Source of the DNA: Actinoplanes sp. M2I2
GTDB lineage: Bacteria; Actinomycetota; Actinomycetes; Mycobacteriales; Micromonosporaceae
Length of the DNA: 64,000 nucleotides
Reading direction: 5' to 3'
NCBI RefSeq assembly: GCF_023544445.1
Contig: NZ_JALPVJ010000020.1
Coordinates: 104,211 to 168,210 of the forward strand
Position numbers and translations under genes: made by a program
Notes under the pieces: model-generated
Told to the model about the DNA's origin: nothing
What the model saw: the letters and a program-made list of their open reading frames with translations, nothing else
Database searches by the model: none
Shown here: positions 23,793 through 33,059 of the stretch, one piece after another
Position numbering within the stretch: position 1 is the stretch's first letter
Layout of the letters: each line of letters starts with the position of its first letter

Positions 23793-24413
23793 ATGAAAGT
23801 CCATCTCCTGAACGCGCATCTGACCTACCCCAACTGGTCGGAAGGCACCCTCAACAAAGCGATGGCCGAGAAGGCCGTCTCCCATCTCGCCGACCGCGGG
23901 CACGAGGTCACCGTCACCAAGATCGAGGACTCCTACGACCCGGAGCTCGAGGTCCGGCGGCACCTCGAGGCCAAGCTGGTGATCCTGCAGACCCCGATCA
24001 ACTGGTTCGGGCCCCCGTGGATCTACAAGCGTTACGTCGACGAGGTGTTCAACGCCGGCCTGCACAGCAAGAAGCTGCTCGACAACGACGGGCGCACCCG
24101 CTCGGACCCGGCCCGTCAGTACGGTACGGGCGGCCACATGCACGGCCGGGGCTTTTTCACCGCGGCCACCTGGACCGCGCCCGCGAGCACCTTCAGCAAC
24201 GGCGACAGCGTGCTGTTCGAGGGCAAGAGCGTGGACGACCTGTTGCTGAGTGTCAGCACCAACTACAAATTCGTCGGCTACACCCTTCTCGAGAACTACG
24301 GGCTGTACGACGTCTTCCGCGACACCACCGACGTCGCCGCGGGCATCGAGGACTACGCCACCCACCTGGACAAGCAGCTCGCGGCCCTGGACGGTTCCGC
24401 GCAGTCGTCGTGA
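23793..24413 (+). CDS. MdaB-like NAD(P)H:quinone oxidoreductase
   Basis: This 206-residue flavodoxin-fold protein of the NAD(P)H dehydrogenase (quinone)/MdaB-KefF group has an N-terminal FMN phosphate loop region NAHLTYPNWSEGTLN, the QTPINWFGPPWIYKRYVDEVF segment near 70-90 that contacts the flavin, and YGTGGHMHGR near 112-121. It carries out two-electron reduction of quinones and so protects from redox cycling. It is divergent from an XRE regulator and followed in the same direction by an SDR about 90 bases later. GGAGGG lies 12 bases upstream of the ATG, which is longer than usual. Confidence 0.88.
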   Translation: MKVHLLNAHLTYPNWSEGTLNKAMAEKAVSHLADRGHEVTVTKIEDSYDPELEVRRHLEAKLVILQTPINWFGPPWIYKRYVDEVFNAGLHSKKLLDNDGRTRSDPARQYGTGGHMHGRGFFTAATWTAPASTFSNGDSVLFEGKSVDDLLLSVSTNYKFVGYTLLENYGLYDVFRDTTDVAAGIEDYATHLDKQLAALDGSAQSS

Positions 24414-24503
24414 TCGCGAGCAGTGACGCCGATCGCTGAGGGCTCGGCCGCCCACCACGAGACAGGCGCTAGGGTGTGACCGGATTTCGAGAGAGGCAGG
24501 TCC

Positions 24504-25271
24504 ATGGCCAAGGTACTGATCACCGGCTCGTCCACGGGCATCGGGCTGGCCGCGGCGGTCGCTCTGGGGGAGCAGGGCCACGAGGTGGTGCTGCACGCGC
24601 GTAACGAGCAGCGGGCCGCCGACGCGCTCGCGGCGGCGCCCCGAGCGGCGGGCGTGGTGATCGCCGACCTCGCCTCCCTTTCGGAGACCCGGGAGATGGC
24701 GGCGGAGGCCCAGAAGTTCGGCCCGTACGACACGGTCGTGCTCAACGCCGGCCTCGGCCTCAAACACGACACGGAGCGGCAGCTCACGGTCGACGGCAAC
24801 GAGCTCATGTTCCAGGTCAACACCCTCTCGGCGTACCTGGTGACGGCCCTGCTGCCCGATGCCCGGCGGCTGGTCTTCGTGTCGTCGGCGCTGGCCGGCA
24901 CCGGGGTGCTGGACGTCGACGACCCGAATTACGACCGGCAGCCGTTCAACGGCTGGCAGGCGTACCAGAACACGAAGTTGCATCTGATCCTGCTGGCCCT
25001 GGGTGTGGGCCGCCGCCGGCCGGGGGTGGACAGTCTGGCCTACGACCCGGGCTGGGTGGCGACCCAGATGACCCTGCGCAACGGCGACAGCGCGCCGCTG
25101 GGTCCGGCCCACGCGGGCGAGCGCCTGGCCCGGCTGGCGACCGCGGACGCCGTGCCGCCGGACTCCTACGACACCGAGCGCGCCTGGCGACCGGGCCCGG
25201 CCGAGAAGGACCCGGCCCGGCAGGACGCGCTGCTCGCGCTGTGCGCCCGGCTGACCGGCGCCACCATCTGA
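24504..25271 (+). CDS. Short-chain dehydrogenase
   Basis: This 255-residue SDR has TGSSTGIG near residues 7-14 and VLNAGLG near 78. Its active-site Ser in FVSSA and Tyr-Lys in AYQNTK come after an insert (DPNYDRQPFNGW), as in the retinol-dehydrogenase-like group. GAGAGAGGCAGG stands before the ATG. It follows the MdaB-like gene in the same direction and is probably in the same XRE-controlled unit, though the 90-base gap allows its own promoter. The substrate is unknown. Confidence 0.88.
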   Translation: MAKVLITGSSTGIGLAAAVALGEQGHEVVLHARNEQRAADALAAAPRAAGVVIADLASLSETREMAAEAQKFGPYDTVVLNAGLGLKHDTERQLTVDGNELMFQVNTLSAYLVTALLPDARRLVFVSSALAGTGVLDVDDPNYDRQPFNGWQAYQNTKLHLILLALGVGRRRPGVDSLAYDPGWVATQMTLRNGDSAPLGPAHAGERLARLATADAVPPDSYDTERAWRPGPAEKDPARQDALLALCARLTGATI

Positions 25272-25292
25272 GCCCACCGCCGGCGGCCGGCG

Positions 25293-25922
25293 TCAGCCGG
25301 CGCGGCGGTAGCGGATGTGGGTGGCCAGCGGGGAGTGCAGCACCTCGACCGGTTCGAAGCCGAAGGACGCGACCCCGTCGAAGAGGCGCTCACCCGAGCC
25401 GAGCAGCACCGGTGCGATGTCGAGGGTGAGCTCGTCGATCACGTCGGCGACCAGCGCCTGCCGGACGGTCGAGGCCCCACCGGCGATGTCCACGCCCTGG
25501 TCCCCGGCGGCCTGGCGAGCCGCGGCGTAGGCCGCGTCGAAGCCGCCGGTGACGAAGTGGAAGGTCGTGCCGCCCTCCATCGGGATCGGGTCGTGGGCGT
25601 GATGGGTCAGCACGAACACCGGCGCGTGGTACGGCGGCTCGGGACCCCACCACCCGGTCCAGTCCTCGTCCCACTCCCCGCGGATCGGGCCGAACATGTT
25701 GCGGCCCATCACATACGCCCCGCGCGGGCGCATGAGCCACCCGGCCGCGACCTTGTCGGCCTCGGTGGCTCGCGGGTCGCCGATGTGCCAGCCGTGCACC
25801 TCGCGGCCCCGCAGGCCGAGCGGCTCGTCCCGGCTCTGATCCGGCCCGGCGGCGAAACCGTCCAGCGAGATCGACATGTGGCAGGTGGTGTCCGGCACCG
25901 TCAGCCTCCCGAGCGGTTGCAC
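25293..25922 (-). CDS. Dihydrofolate reductase-like (RibD C-terminal domain) protein
   Basis: This protein of up to 209 residues resembles bacterial RibD_C/DHFR-fold reductases. It shows SISLDGFAAGPDQS near the N-terminus, a PRGAYVMGRNMFGPI motif for cofactor binding, the FVLTHHAHDP strand, the QGVDIAGGASTVRQAL phosphate loop and a C-terminal PVLLGSGERLF. Members reduce pterin or deaminated riboflavin intermediates with NADPH, but many have no known substrate. The start is uncertain: ATG at 25922, GTG at 25898 or ATG at 25877. It converges with the SDR gene at 25271 and stands alone. Confidence 0.85.
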   Translation of the reverse strand: MQPLGRLTVPDTTCHMSISLDGFAAGPDQSRDEPLGLRGREVHGWHIGDPRATEADKVAAGWLMRPRGAYVMGRNMFGPIRGEWDEDWTGWWGPEPPYHAPVFVLTHHAHDPIPMEGGTTFHFVTGGFDAAYAAARQAAGDQGVDIAGGASTVRQALVADVIDELTLDIAPVLLGSGERLFDGVASFGFEPVEVLHSPLATHIRYRRAG

Positions 25923-25976
25923 TTCACAAGCAGTCGCGCGGACGATAGCAGGGCGGGCGCCGCAGCCGCTTCCGTT

Positions 25977-26336
25977 CTACCGCCCGGACCGCCGGGAGTC
26001 GGGCCGGCGACCGGGGCGCCCCCGCCCGGCGCTGCGCGGCCGGCCCGGCGGGTCCTCGTTGTTGTCGACGGCGCCGGGGCTGGAGAACACCACGGGCGGC
26101 GCCGCCGGGTGGCTGGAGGTCGGCGGTGGCCACTCCGTGGCCACGATCTCCGGCCCGGTGACCGGCGACGCGGGCGCGAGGTGATCCAGCAGGCGCTGGG
26201 CCAGACCGGCATCGACCCCGAGGTCGGAATTCAGGCGTACGTCGGCGTCCGTGGCCAGATCGACGACGTCGCTGTCGGTGTACGTCTCGGCCCCGAGGGT
26301 GCTGAGCCGACGGGCGAACTCCTGCACGGTGATCAT
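25977..26336 (-). CDS. Hypothetical protein with a disordered basic tail
   Basis: This 119-residue frame starts MITVQEFARRLSTLGAETYT at an ATG at 26336. The first 70 residues look like a helical, acidic domain (DSDVVDLATDADVRLNSDLG, VDAGLAQRLLDHL). The remainder is rich in Pro, Arg and Gly and is probably unstructured. No family is recognised. Two exact copies of a ten-base direct repeat lie 25 bases upstream (26361-26382). The C-terminal composition could also be a shadow reading of G/C-rich DNA, so the true extent is uncertain. Confidence 0.5.
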   Translation of the reverse strand: MITVQEFARRLSTLGAETYTDSDVVDLATDADVRLNSDLGVDAGLAQRLLDHLAPASPVTGPEIVATEWPPPTSSHPAAPPVVFSSPGAVDNNEDPPGRPRSAGRGRPGRRPDSRRSGR

Positions 26337-26360
26337 CTGTAACTCGTTCCCTCCACAGCT

Positions 26361-26382
26361 GATGACACAGCCGATGACACAG
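26361..26382 (-). promoter_or_regulatory. Tandem direct repeat upstream of a hypothetical gene
   Basis: On the minus strand CTGTGTCATC occurs twice with 12-base spacing, just before the gene starting at 26336. Tandem sites on roughly one DNA turn are typical for response regulators. The rest of 26337-26530 shows nothing further. Confidence 0.35.
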
Positions 26383-26530
26383 CGTAGCCGCTGGATGGTG
26401 GCGCCGATCGTGGCGGGCGTCGCCCCGGCCGCGGGTGAGCGGGCGGATCTCCGCGCCGCTGGGTACATCCTCGTCGTGCCGCCTGCGGGGGACCGCCCCG
26501 GGGTGGTGACAACGCGCGGGAACCGGCGGC

Positions 26531-27994
26531 TCAGGTGCCGCAGAAGGTCCGGTAGGCGCCGAAGTCGGGTGGCGCCGCGGCGGCGTACCGCTCGAGGCCG
26601 GGCCGCTCCTCGTACGGCTCGGTCACGGCCCGCAGCAGCTCTTCGAGCGGGGCGAGGTCGCCGTCGGTGGCGGCCGACAGGGCCTCCTCGACGAGGTGGT
26701 TGCGCGGGATGTAGAGCGGGTTGACCCGGTCCATCGCGTCGGCGTCGGGCTCCAGGGGCCGCCAGCGCGCCACCCACTCGTCGATCGCCGCGGGGTCGGC
26801 GAACAGGCGGCGCACGGGCCCCGGGTCGCCGCGCCCGGCGTCGGCGAGCGTACGGAAGAACGAGGTGTGGTCGACGTGGCCGGCTTGCAGCAGGGCGAGC
26901 AACTCGTCGACCAGCGGCGCGACGACCGCCTGGTCGGCGCCGTCGGGCAGGCCGAGCTTGGCTCGCATGCCGGCCGACCAGGCCGCCTGGTATTGCGGGC
27001 GGAACCCGCCCAGAGCCCGCGAGGCGAGCGCGACGGCCTCGTCCTCGTCGTCGTGCAGCAGGGGCAGCATGGCCTCGGCCAGCCGGGCCAGGTTCCACTC
27101 GGCCACCACCGGCTGGTTGCCGTAGGCATAGCGTCCGCCGTGGTCGATCGAGCTGTAGACCGTCGCCGGGTCGAAGGCCTCCAGGAACGCGCACGGCCCG
27201 TAGTCGATGGTCTCGCCCGAGATCGTCATGTTGTCGGTGTTCATCACCCCGTGCACGAAACCGACGAGCATCCACCGGGCGATCAGCGACGCCTGGGCGG
27301 CGATCACCGCCTCGAGCAGGGCCAGGTACGGCTGGTCGGCCGGCGCGGCCTGCGGGTGGTGCCGGGCGATCGCGTGGTCGGCCAGGCGGCGCAGCAGGTC
27401 GGCGTCGCCCGTGACCCGGGCGTACTGGAAGCTGCCGACGCGAAGATGGCTCGCGGCGACCCGGGCCAGCACCGCTCCGGGCAGGGCGGTCTCGCGGTAC
27501 ACCGTGCGTCCGGTCGCCACCACAGCCAGCGACCGTGTGGTGGGGATGCCGAGGGCGTGCATCGCGTTGCTGACGATGTACTCGCGCAGCATCGGGCCGA
27601 CCGCGGCCAGCCCGTCGCCGCCCCGGGCGAAGGGCGTGCGCCCGGAGCCCTTGAGGTGCAGGTCGCGGACGTGGCCGTCGGCGTCGACCAGCTCGCCGAG
27701 CAGCAGCGCGCGCCCGTCACCGAGCCGCGGGCTGAACCCGCCGAACTGATGACCGGAGTAGGCCTGGGCCACCGGGGTGGCGCCGGCCGGGACAGTGGTG
27801 CCGACCAGCAGTCCCAGGCCTTCGGGGCTGCGCAGCCAGGCGGCGTCCAGGCCCAGCTCGGCGGCCAGCGCCTCGTCGAGCACGAGCAGCCGAGGGTCCG
27901 GTGCGGGCTCGGCCGGCCGGGCGATCGCCATCTCCGGCAGCTCACGGGCGAAACGATTGTCCAGGACGACGGCGGACAGCGGGGTCACAGTCAC
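26531..27994 (-). CDS. selO: SelO protein adenylyltransferase (YdiU/UPF0061)
   Basis: This 487-residue pseudokinase-fold enzyme transfers AMP to protein hydroxyl groups. Family words are present throughout: AYSGHQFGGFSPRLGDGRA near 80-98, HLKGSGRTPFARGGDG near 112-127 with the ATP-binding Lys and Arg, ARVAASHLRVGSFQYA near 188, and FVHGVMNTDNMTISGETIDY near 245-264 with the metal-binding Asn and Asp. The C-terminus ends YRTFCGT, so the redox residue three from the end is Cys, as in most bacteria, rather than selenocysteine. It stands alone upstream of the divergent kdp operon. It acts in redox homeostasis in other bacteria. Confidence 0.95.
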   Translation of the reverse strand: MTVTPLSAVVLDNRFARELPEMAIARPAEPAPDPRLLVLDEALAAELGLDAAWLRSPEGLGLLVGTTVPAGATPVAQAYSGHQFGGFSPRLGDGRALLLGELVDADGHVRDLHLKGSGRTPFARGGDGLAAVGPMLREYIVSNAMHALGIPTTRSLAVVATGRTVYRETALPGAVLARVAASHLRVGSFQYARVTGDADLLRRLADHAIARHHPQAAPADQPYLALLEAVIAAQASLIARWMLVGFVHGVMNTDNMTISGETIDYGPCAFLEAFDPATVYSSIDHGGRYAYGNQPVVAEWNLARLAEAMLPLLHDDEDEAVALASRALGGFRPQYQAAWSAGMRAKLGLPDGADQAVVAPLVDELLALLQAGHVDHTSFFRTLADAGRGDPGPVRRLFADPAAIDEWVARWRPLEPDADAMDRVNPLYIPRNHLVEEALSAATDGDLAPLEELLRAVTEPYEERPGLERYAAAAPPDFGAYRTFCGT

Positions 27995-28070
27995 CCGTCG
28001 AGGCTACCCACCCCGGCCCGTGTCAAAGCTCCGTCGACAAGTCCGTCCCCGGCGGGCCGCCCAGCCGGCG

Positions 28071-28120
28071 GCGTCAAGAACGCGTCAAAAAAGCCGGGGG
28101 GCTCGTAGTCATCGCGTCAA
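28071..28120 (+). promoter_or_regulatory. Direct GCGTCAA repeats in the kdp promoter region
   Basis: GCGTCAA occurs at 28071, 28082 and 28114: two copies 11 bases apart and a third three turns on. Tandem heptamers on one DNA turn are the typical target of OmpR-type response regulators, so this is a candidate KdpE site about 80-120 bases before the first mini-ORF. Related TGTCAA and GGTCAA words flank it (28021 and 28164). Confidence 0.45.
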
Positions 28121-28194
28121 CACCGGCGTCGGGCCGCCGGTTCCGCGCTTCACTTCGGTCGAAGGTCAAGTACCCCTCGTCTAGGAGTCCTCTC

Positions 28195-28278
28195 GTGGCT
28201 GATCTGTTGTTCGTCGTGATCACGGTGGCGCTGTTCGCAGCGCTGGCCGTGCTGATCCGGGCGGTCGAACGCTGGTGA
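28195..28278 (+). CDS. 27-residue membrane peptide at the head of the kdp operon
   Basis: A GTG at 28195 preceded by TAGGAG begins a frame encoding a single membrane span: (V)ADLLFVVITVALFAALAV, then LIRAVERW. It ends in TGA at 28276-28278, overlapping the GTG of kdpF by four bases. Small proteins of this kind commonly precede kdpF in actinobacteria and are sometimes also called KdpF; a stabilising or regulatory role in the Kdp complex is an inference. It is too short for default gene callers. Confidence 0.7.
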   Translation: MADLLFVVITVALFAALAVLIRAVERW

Positions 28279-28364
28279 GCGCCGTCAACCTGATCGGCCT
28301 GATCGTGGCCGTCCTGCTCGGCGCCTTCATGGTCGCCGCCCTGCTGTTCCCGGAGAAGTTCTGA
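28275..28364 (+). CDS. kdpF: Potassium-transporting ATPase subunit KdpF
   Basis: This 29-residue single-span protein starts at a GTG inside the end of the preceding mini-ORF: MSAVNLIGLIVAVLLGAFMV, then AALLFPEKF. The C-terminal pattern of ALL followed by PExF matches KdpF, a lipid-like stabiliser of the KdpABC complex at the KdpA-KdpB interface in the membrane. The stop TGA shares its last base with the kdpA ATG. The chain of overlapping starts predicts tight translational coupling through the first three genes. Confidence 0.85.
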   Translation: MSAVNLIGLIVAVLLGAFMVAALLFPEKF

Positions 28365-30006
28365 TGGCCGGCTGGCTGTTCGTCATCACCCTGCTCGTCG
28401 CGCTCGTCGCGGTGTACCGCCCGTTCGGTGACTACATGTACCGGGTCGTGACCGGTACCCGCAGCAACGTCGCGGAGCGCGGCGTCTACCGGCTCGTCGG
28501 GGTGAACCCGGCGGCCGAGCAGACCTGGGGCGTGTACGCCCGCAGCGTGCTCGCGTTCTCGGCGGTCTCGATCCTGTTCCTCTACCTGTTCCTGCGTGTG
28601 CAGGACAAACTGTGGTTGTCGCTGGGCTTCGACCCGGTCACCACCCACGTCGCCTGGAACACCGCGGTCAGCTTCGTGACCAACACGAACTGGCAGGCCT
28701 ACTCGGGCGAGTCGACCATGGGCCACCTGGTGCAGATGGCCGGCCTGGCGGTGCAGAACTTCGTCTCCGCCTCGGTCGGCATCGCGGTGGCGGTCGCGCT
28801 GGTCCGCGGGTTCGCCGCCCGCGGCGGCGCGACGCTGGGCAACTTCTGGGTCGACCTGACCCGGATCGTCCTGCGGATCCTGCTGCCGATCTGTGTGCTG
28901 GCGACGATCGTCTTCATGGTCGCGGGCATGGTGCAGAACCTGTCCGGGGGCACCGACGTCACCACCCTGACCGGCGCCACCCAGCACGTCACCGGCGGCC
29001 CGGTCGCCTCCCAGGAGGCCATCAAGGAGCTGGGCACCAACGGCGGCGGTTTCTACAACGTCAACTCGGCGCACCCGTTCGAGAACCCCACCAGCTGGAC
29101 GAACTGGCTTCAGCTGTTCCTCATCCTGCTGATCCCGTTCAGCCTGCCGCGCGTGTTCGGGCGGATGGTCGGGCAGAACCGTCAGGGCTACGCGATCGCC
29201 GCCGTGATGGCTGTGCTGGCCATCGCCAGCATCGCGCTCACCATCGGCTTCGAGGTGCACGGCGCGGGAACCGTGCCGCAAGCGGTCGGCGCCGCGATGG
29301 AAGGCAAGGAGACCCGCTTCGGCGTGCCCAACTCCGCCGCCTACGCCGCGGTCACGACGCTGACCTCGACCGGCGCGGTCAACTCGTTCCACGACTCGTA
29401 CACGTCCTTCGGCGGCATGATGCCGATGATCAACATGATGCTCGGCGAGGTCGCCCCCGGTGGCGTCGGCGCCGGCCTCTACGGGCTGCTCATCCTGGCG
29501 ATCATCACGGTCTTCGTCGCCGGGCTCATGGTCGGGCGCACGCCGGAGTACCTGGGCAAGAAGATCGGCGCCCGGGAGATGAAACTCGCCTCCCTGTACT
29601 TCCTGGTCACCCCGACGATCGTGCTGGCCGGCACGGCCGCGGCGTTCGCCACCGGCAACAACTCCACGGCCCTGAACGTCGGGCCGCACGGCCTGTCGGA
29701 GGTCCTGTACGCCTTCACCAGCGCCGGCAACAACAACGGCTCGGCGTTCGGTGGCATCACGGTGAACACGCCCTGGTGGGACACCGCGCTGGGGCTGGCG
29801 ATGCTGCTCGGCCGATTCCTGCCGATCGTGCTGGTCCTGGCGCTGGCCGGCTCGCTGGCCCGGCAGAAGGCCACCCCCGAGTCCGAGGGCACCCTGCCCA
29901 CCCACCAGCCCCTGTTCGTCGGGATGGTCGTCGGCGTCACCGTCGTGCTGGTCGCGCTGACCTTCCTGCCCGCTCTCGCTCTCGGACCCATCGCGGAGGG
30001 CCTCTC

Positions 30007-30010
<4 letters not shown>
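28364..30010 (+). CDS. kdpA: Potassium-transporting ATPase subunit A (KdpA)
   Basis: This 548-residue channel-like subunit binds and passes potassium across the membrane. It has the usual ten spans and four selectivity-filter-like loops: AFSAV..SFVTNTNWQAYSGE near 103-115, KELGTNGGGFYNVNSAHPFE near 222-241, TSTGAVNSF near 335 and AFTSAGNNNGSAFGG near 448-462. Length matches the family (about 550-560). It overlaps kdpF by one base and kdpB by four bases. It works with KdpB, KdpC and KdpF as an inducible high-affinity uptake pump used at low potassium. Confidence 0.97.
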
Positions 30011-32163
<2,153 letters not shown>

Positions 32164-32168
32164 TCACC

Positions 32169-33032
32169 ATGCGTCTTCCCACCTGGCTCGCCCAGCACCT
32201 CGCCGCGCTGCGCGCCCTGCTGGTCTTCACCGTTCTGCTCGGCATCGCCTACCCGCTGCTCATGGTCGCGGTCGGCCGGCTGCCGGGCCTCGACAACCGC
32301 ACCGGCGGCTCGCTGGTCACCGTGGCCGACACCACCGTCGGCAGCCGGCTGATCGGTCAGGCGTTCACCGACGCGGACGGCAACCCCGTGCCGCGCTACT
32401 TCCAGAGCCGGCCGTCGGCCGCGGGTGACGGTTACGACCCGACGTCCACCTCGGCCAGCAACCTCGGCCCGGAAAGCGTCGTGGACACCCTCTCCGACGA
32501 CCCCGAGGCCGCCTCGGCGAGCCTGCTCACCGAGGTCTGCGCGCGCAGCCTGGCCGTCGGCGAGCTCGAGGGCGTCGACGGCAGCCGGCCCTACTGCACC
32601 GCCGACGGGGTCGGCGCCGTCCTGGCCGTCTTCCACCGCGACGGCTTCACCGGCCCGGTCACCCGCGTGGTGTCGGTCAACCAGACCGGCACGCCGTTCG
32701 TCGCCACCTATGAGGGCGTGGCCGTGGAGTCGGCCCGCAACGGCGAGGACTACCGGGCGATGGGCGGCGTCATCACCGCGATCCGCGGTGACGCCCCGGC
32801 CCACCCGGTCGTGCCCGCCGACGCCGTCACCGCCAGCGCCAGCGGCCTCGACCCGCACATCAGCCCCGCGTACGCGGAGCTCCAGGTGGCCCGGATCGCG
32901 CGCGAGCGTGGTCTGTCCCGCGCCGAGGTCGAGTCGCTGGTCGAGGAGCACACCGACGGCCGGGCTCTGGGCTTCCTGGGCGAGCCCGGCGTCAACGTCC
33001 TGGAGCTCAACCTCGCCCTCGACGGCAAGTAG
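32169..33032 (+). CDS. kdpC: Potassium-transporting ATPase subunit C (KdpC), enlarged
   Basis: This 287-residue subunit has one N-terminal span (residues about 15-35) and an extracytoplasmic domain. Typical KdpC has about 190-200 residues. Here the usual beginning (GSRLIGQAF, YFQSRPSA, SASNLGPES) and the usual end (VTASASGLDPHISP, GEPGVNVLELNLALDG) are separated by roughly 100 extra residues at about 105-205, which contain two Cys. The insert reads as a folded domain rather than low complexity. It also occurs, from memory, in some other actinobacterial KdpC. KdpC sits on KdpA and raises nucleotide affinity of KdpB. Confidence 0.93.
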   Translation: MRLPTWLAQHLAALRALLVFTVLLGIAYPLLMVAVGRLPGLDNRTGGSLVTVADTTVGSRLIGQAFTDADGNPVPRYFQSRPSAAGDGYDPTSTSASNLGPESVVDTLSDDPEAASASLLTEVCARSLAVGELEGVDGSRPYCTADGVGAVLAVFHRDGFTGPVTRVVSVNQTGTPFVATYEGVAVESARNGEDYRAMGGVITAIRGDAPAHPVVPADAVTASASGLDPHISPAYAELQVARIARERGLSRAEVESLVEEHTDGRALGFLGEPGVNVLELNLALDGK

Positions 33033-33059
33033 AGACGGACGGGAGGAGCGGCGCCGACC

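Noticed and set aside
26531..27994. Selenocysteine-containing SelO
   Set aside because: The redox position near the C-terminus is an ordinary Cys codon, and no in-frame TGA occurs there.
27995..28194. A c-di-AMP riboswitch before the kdp operon
   Set aside because: No ydaO-type conserved core or paired stems could be seen; only direct heptamer repeats are supported.
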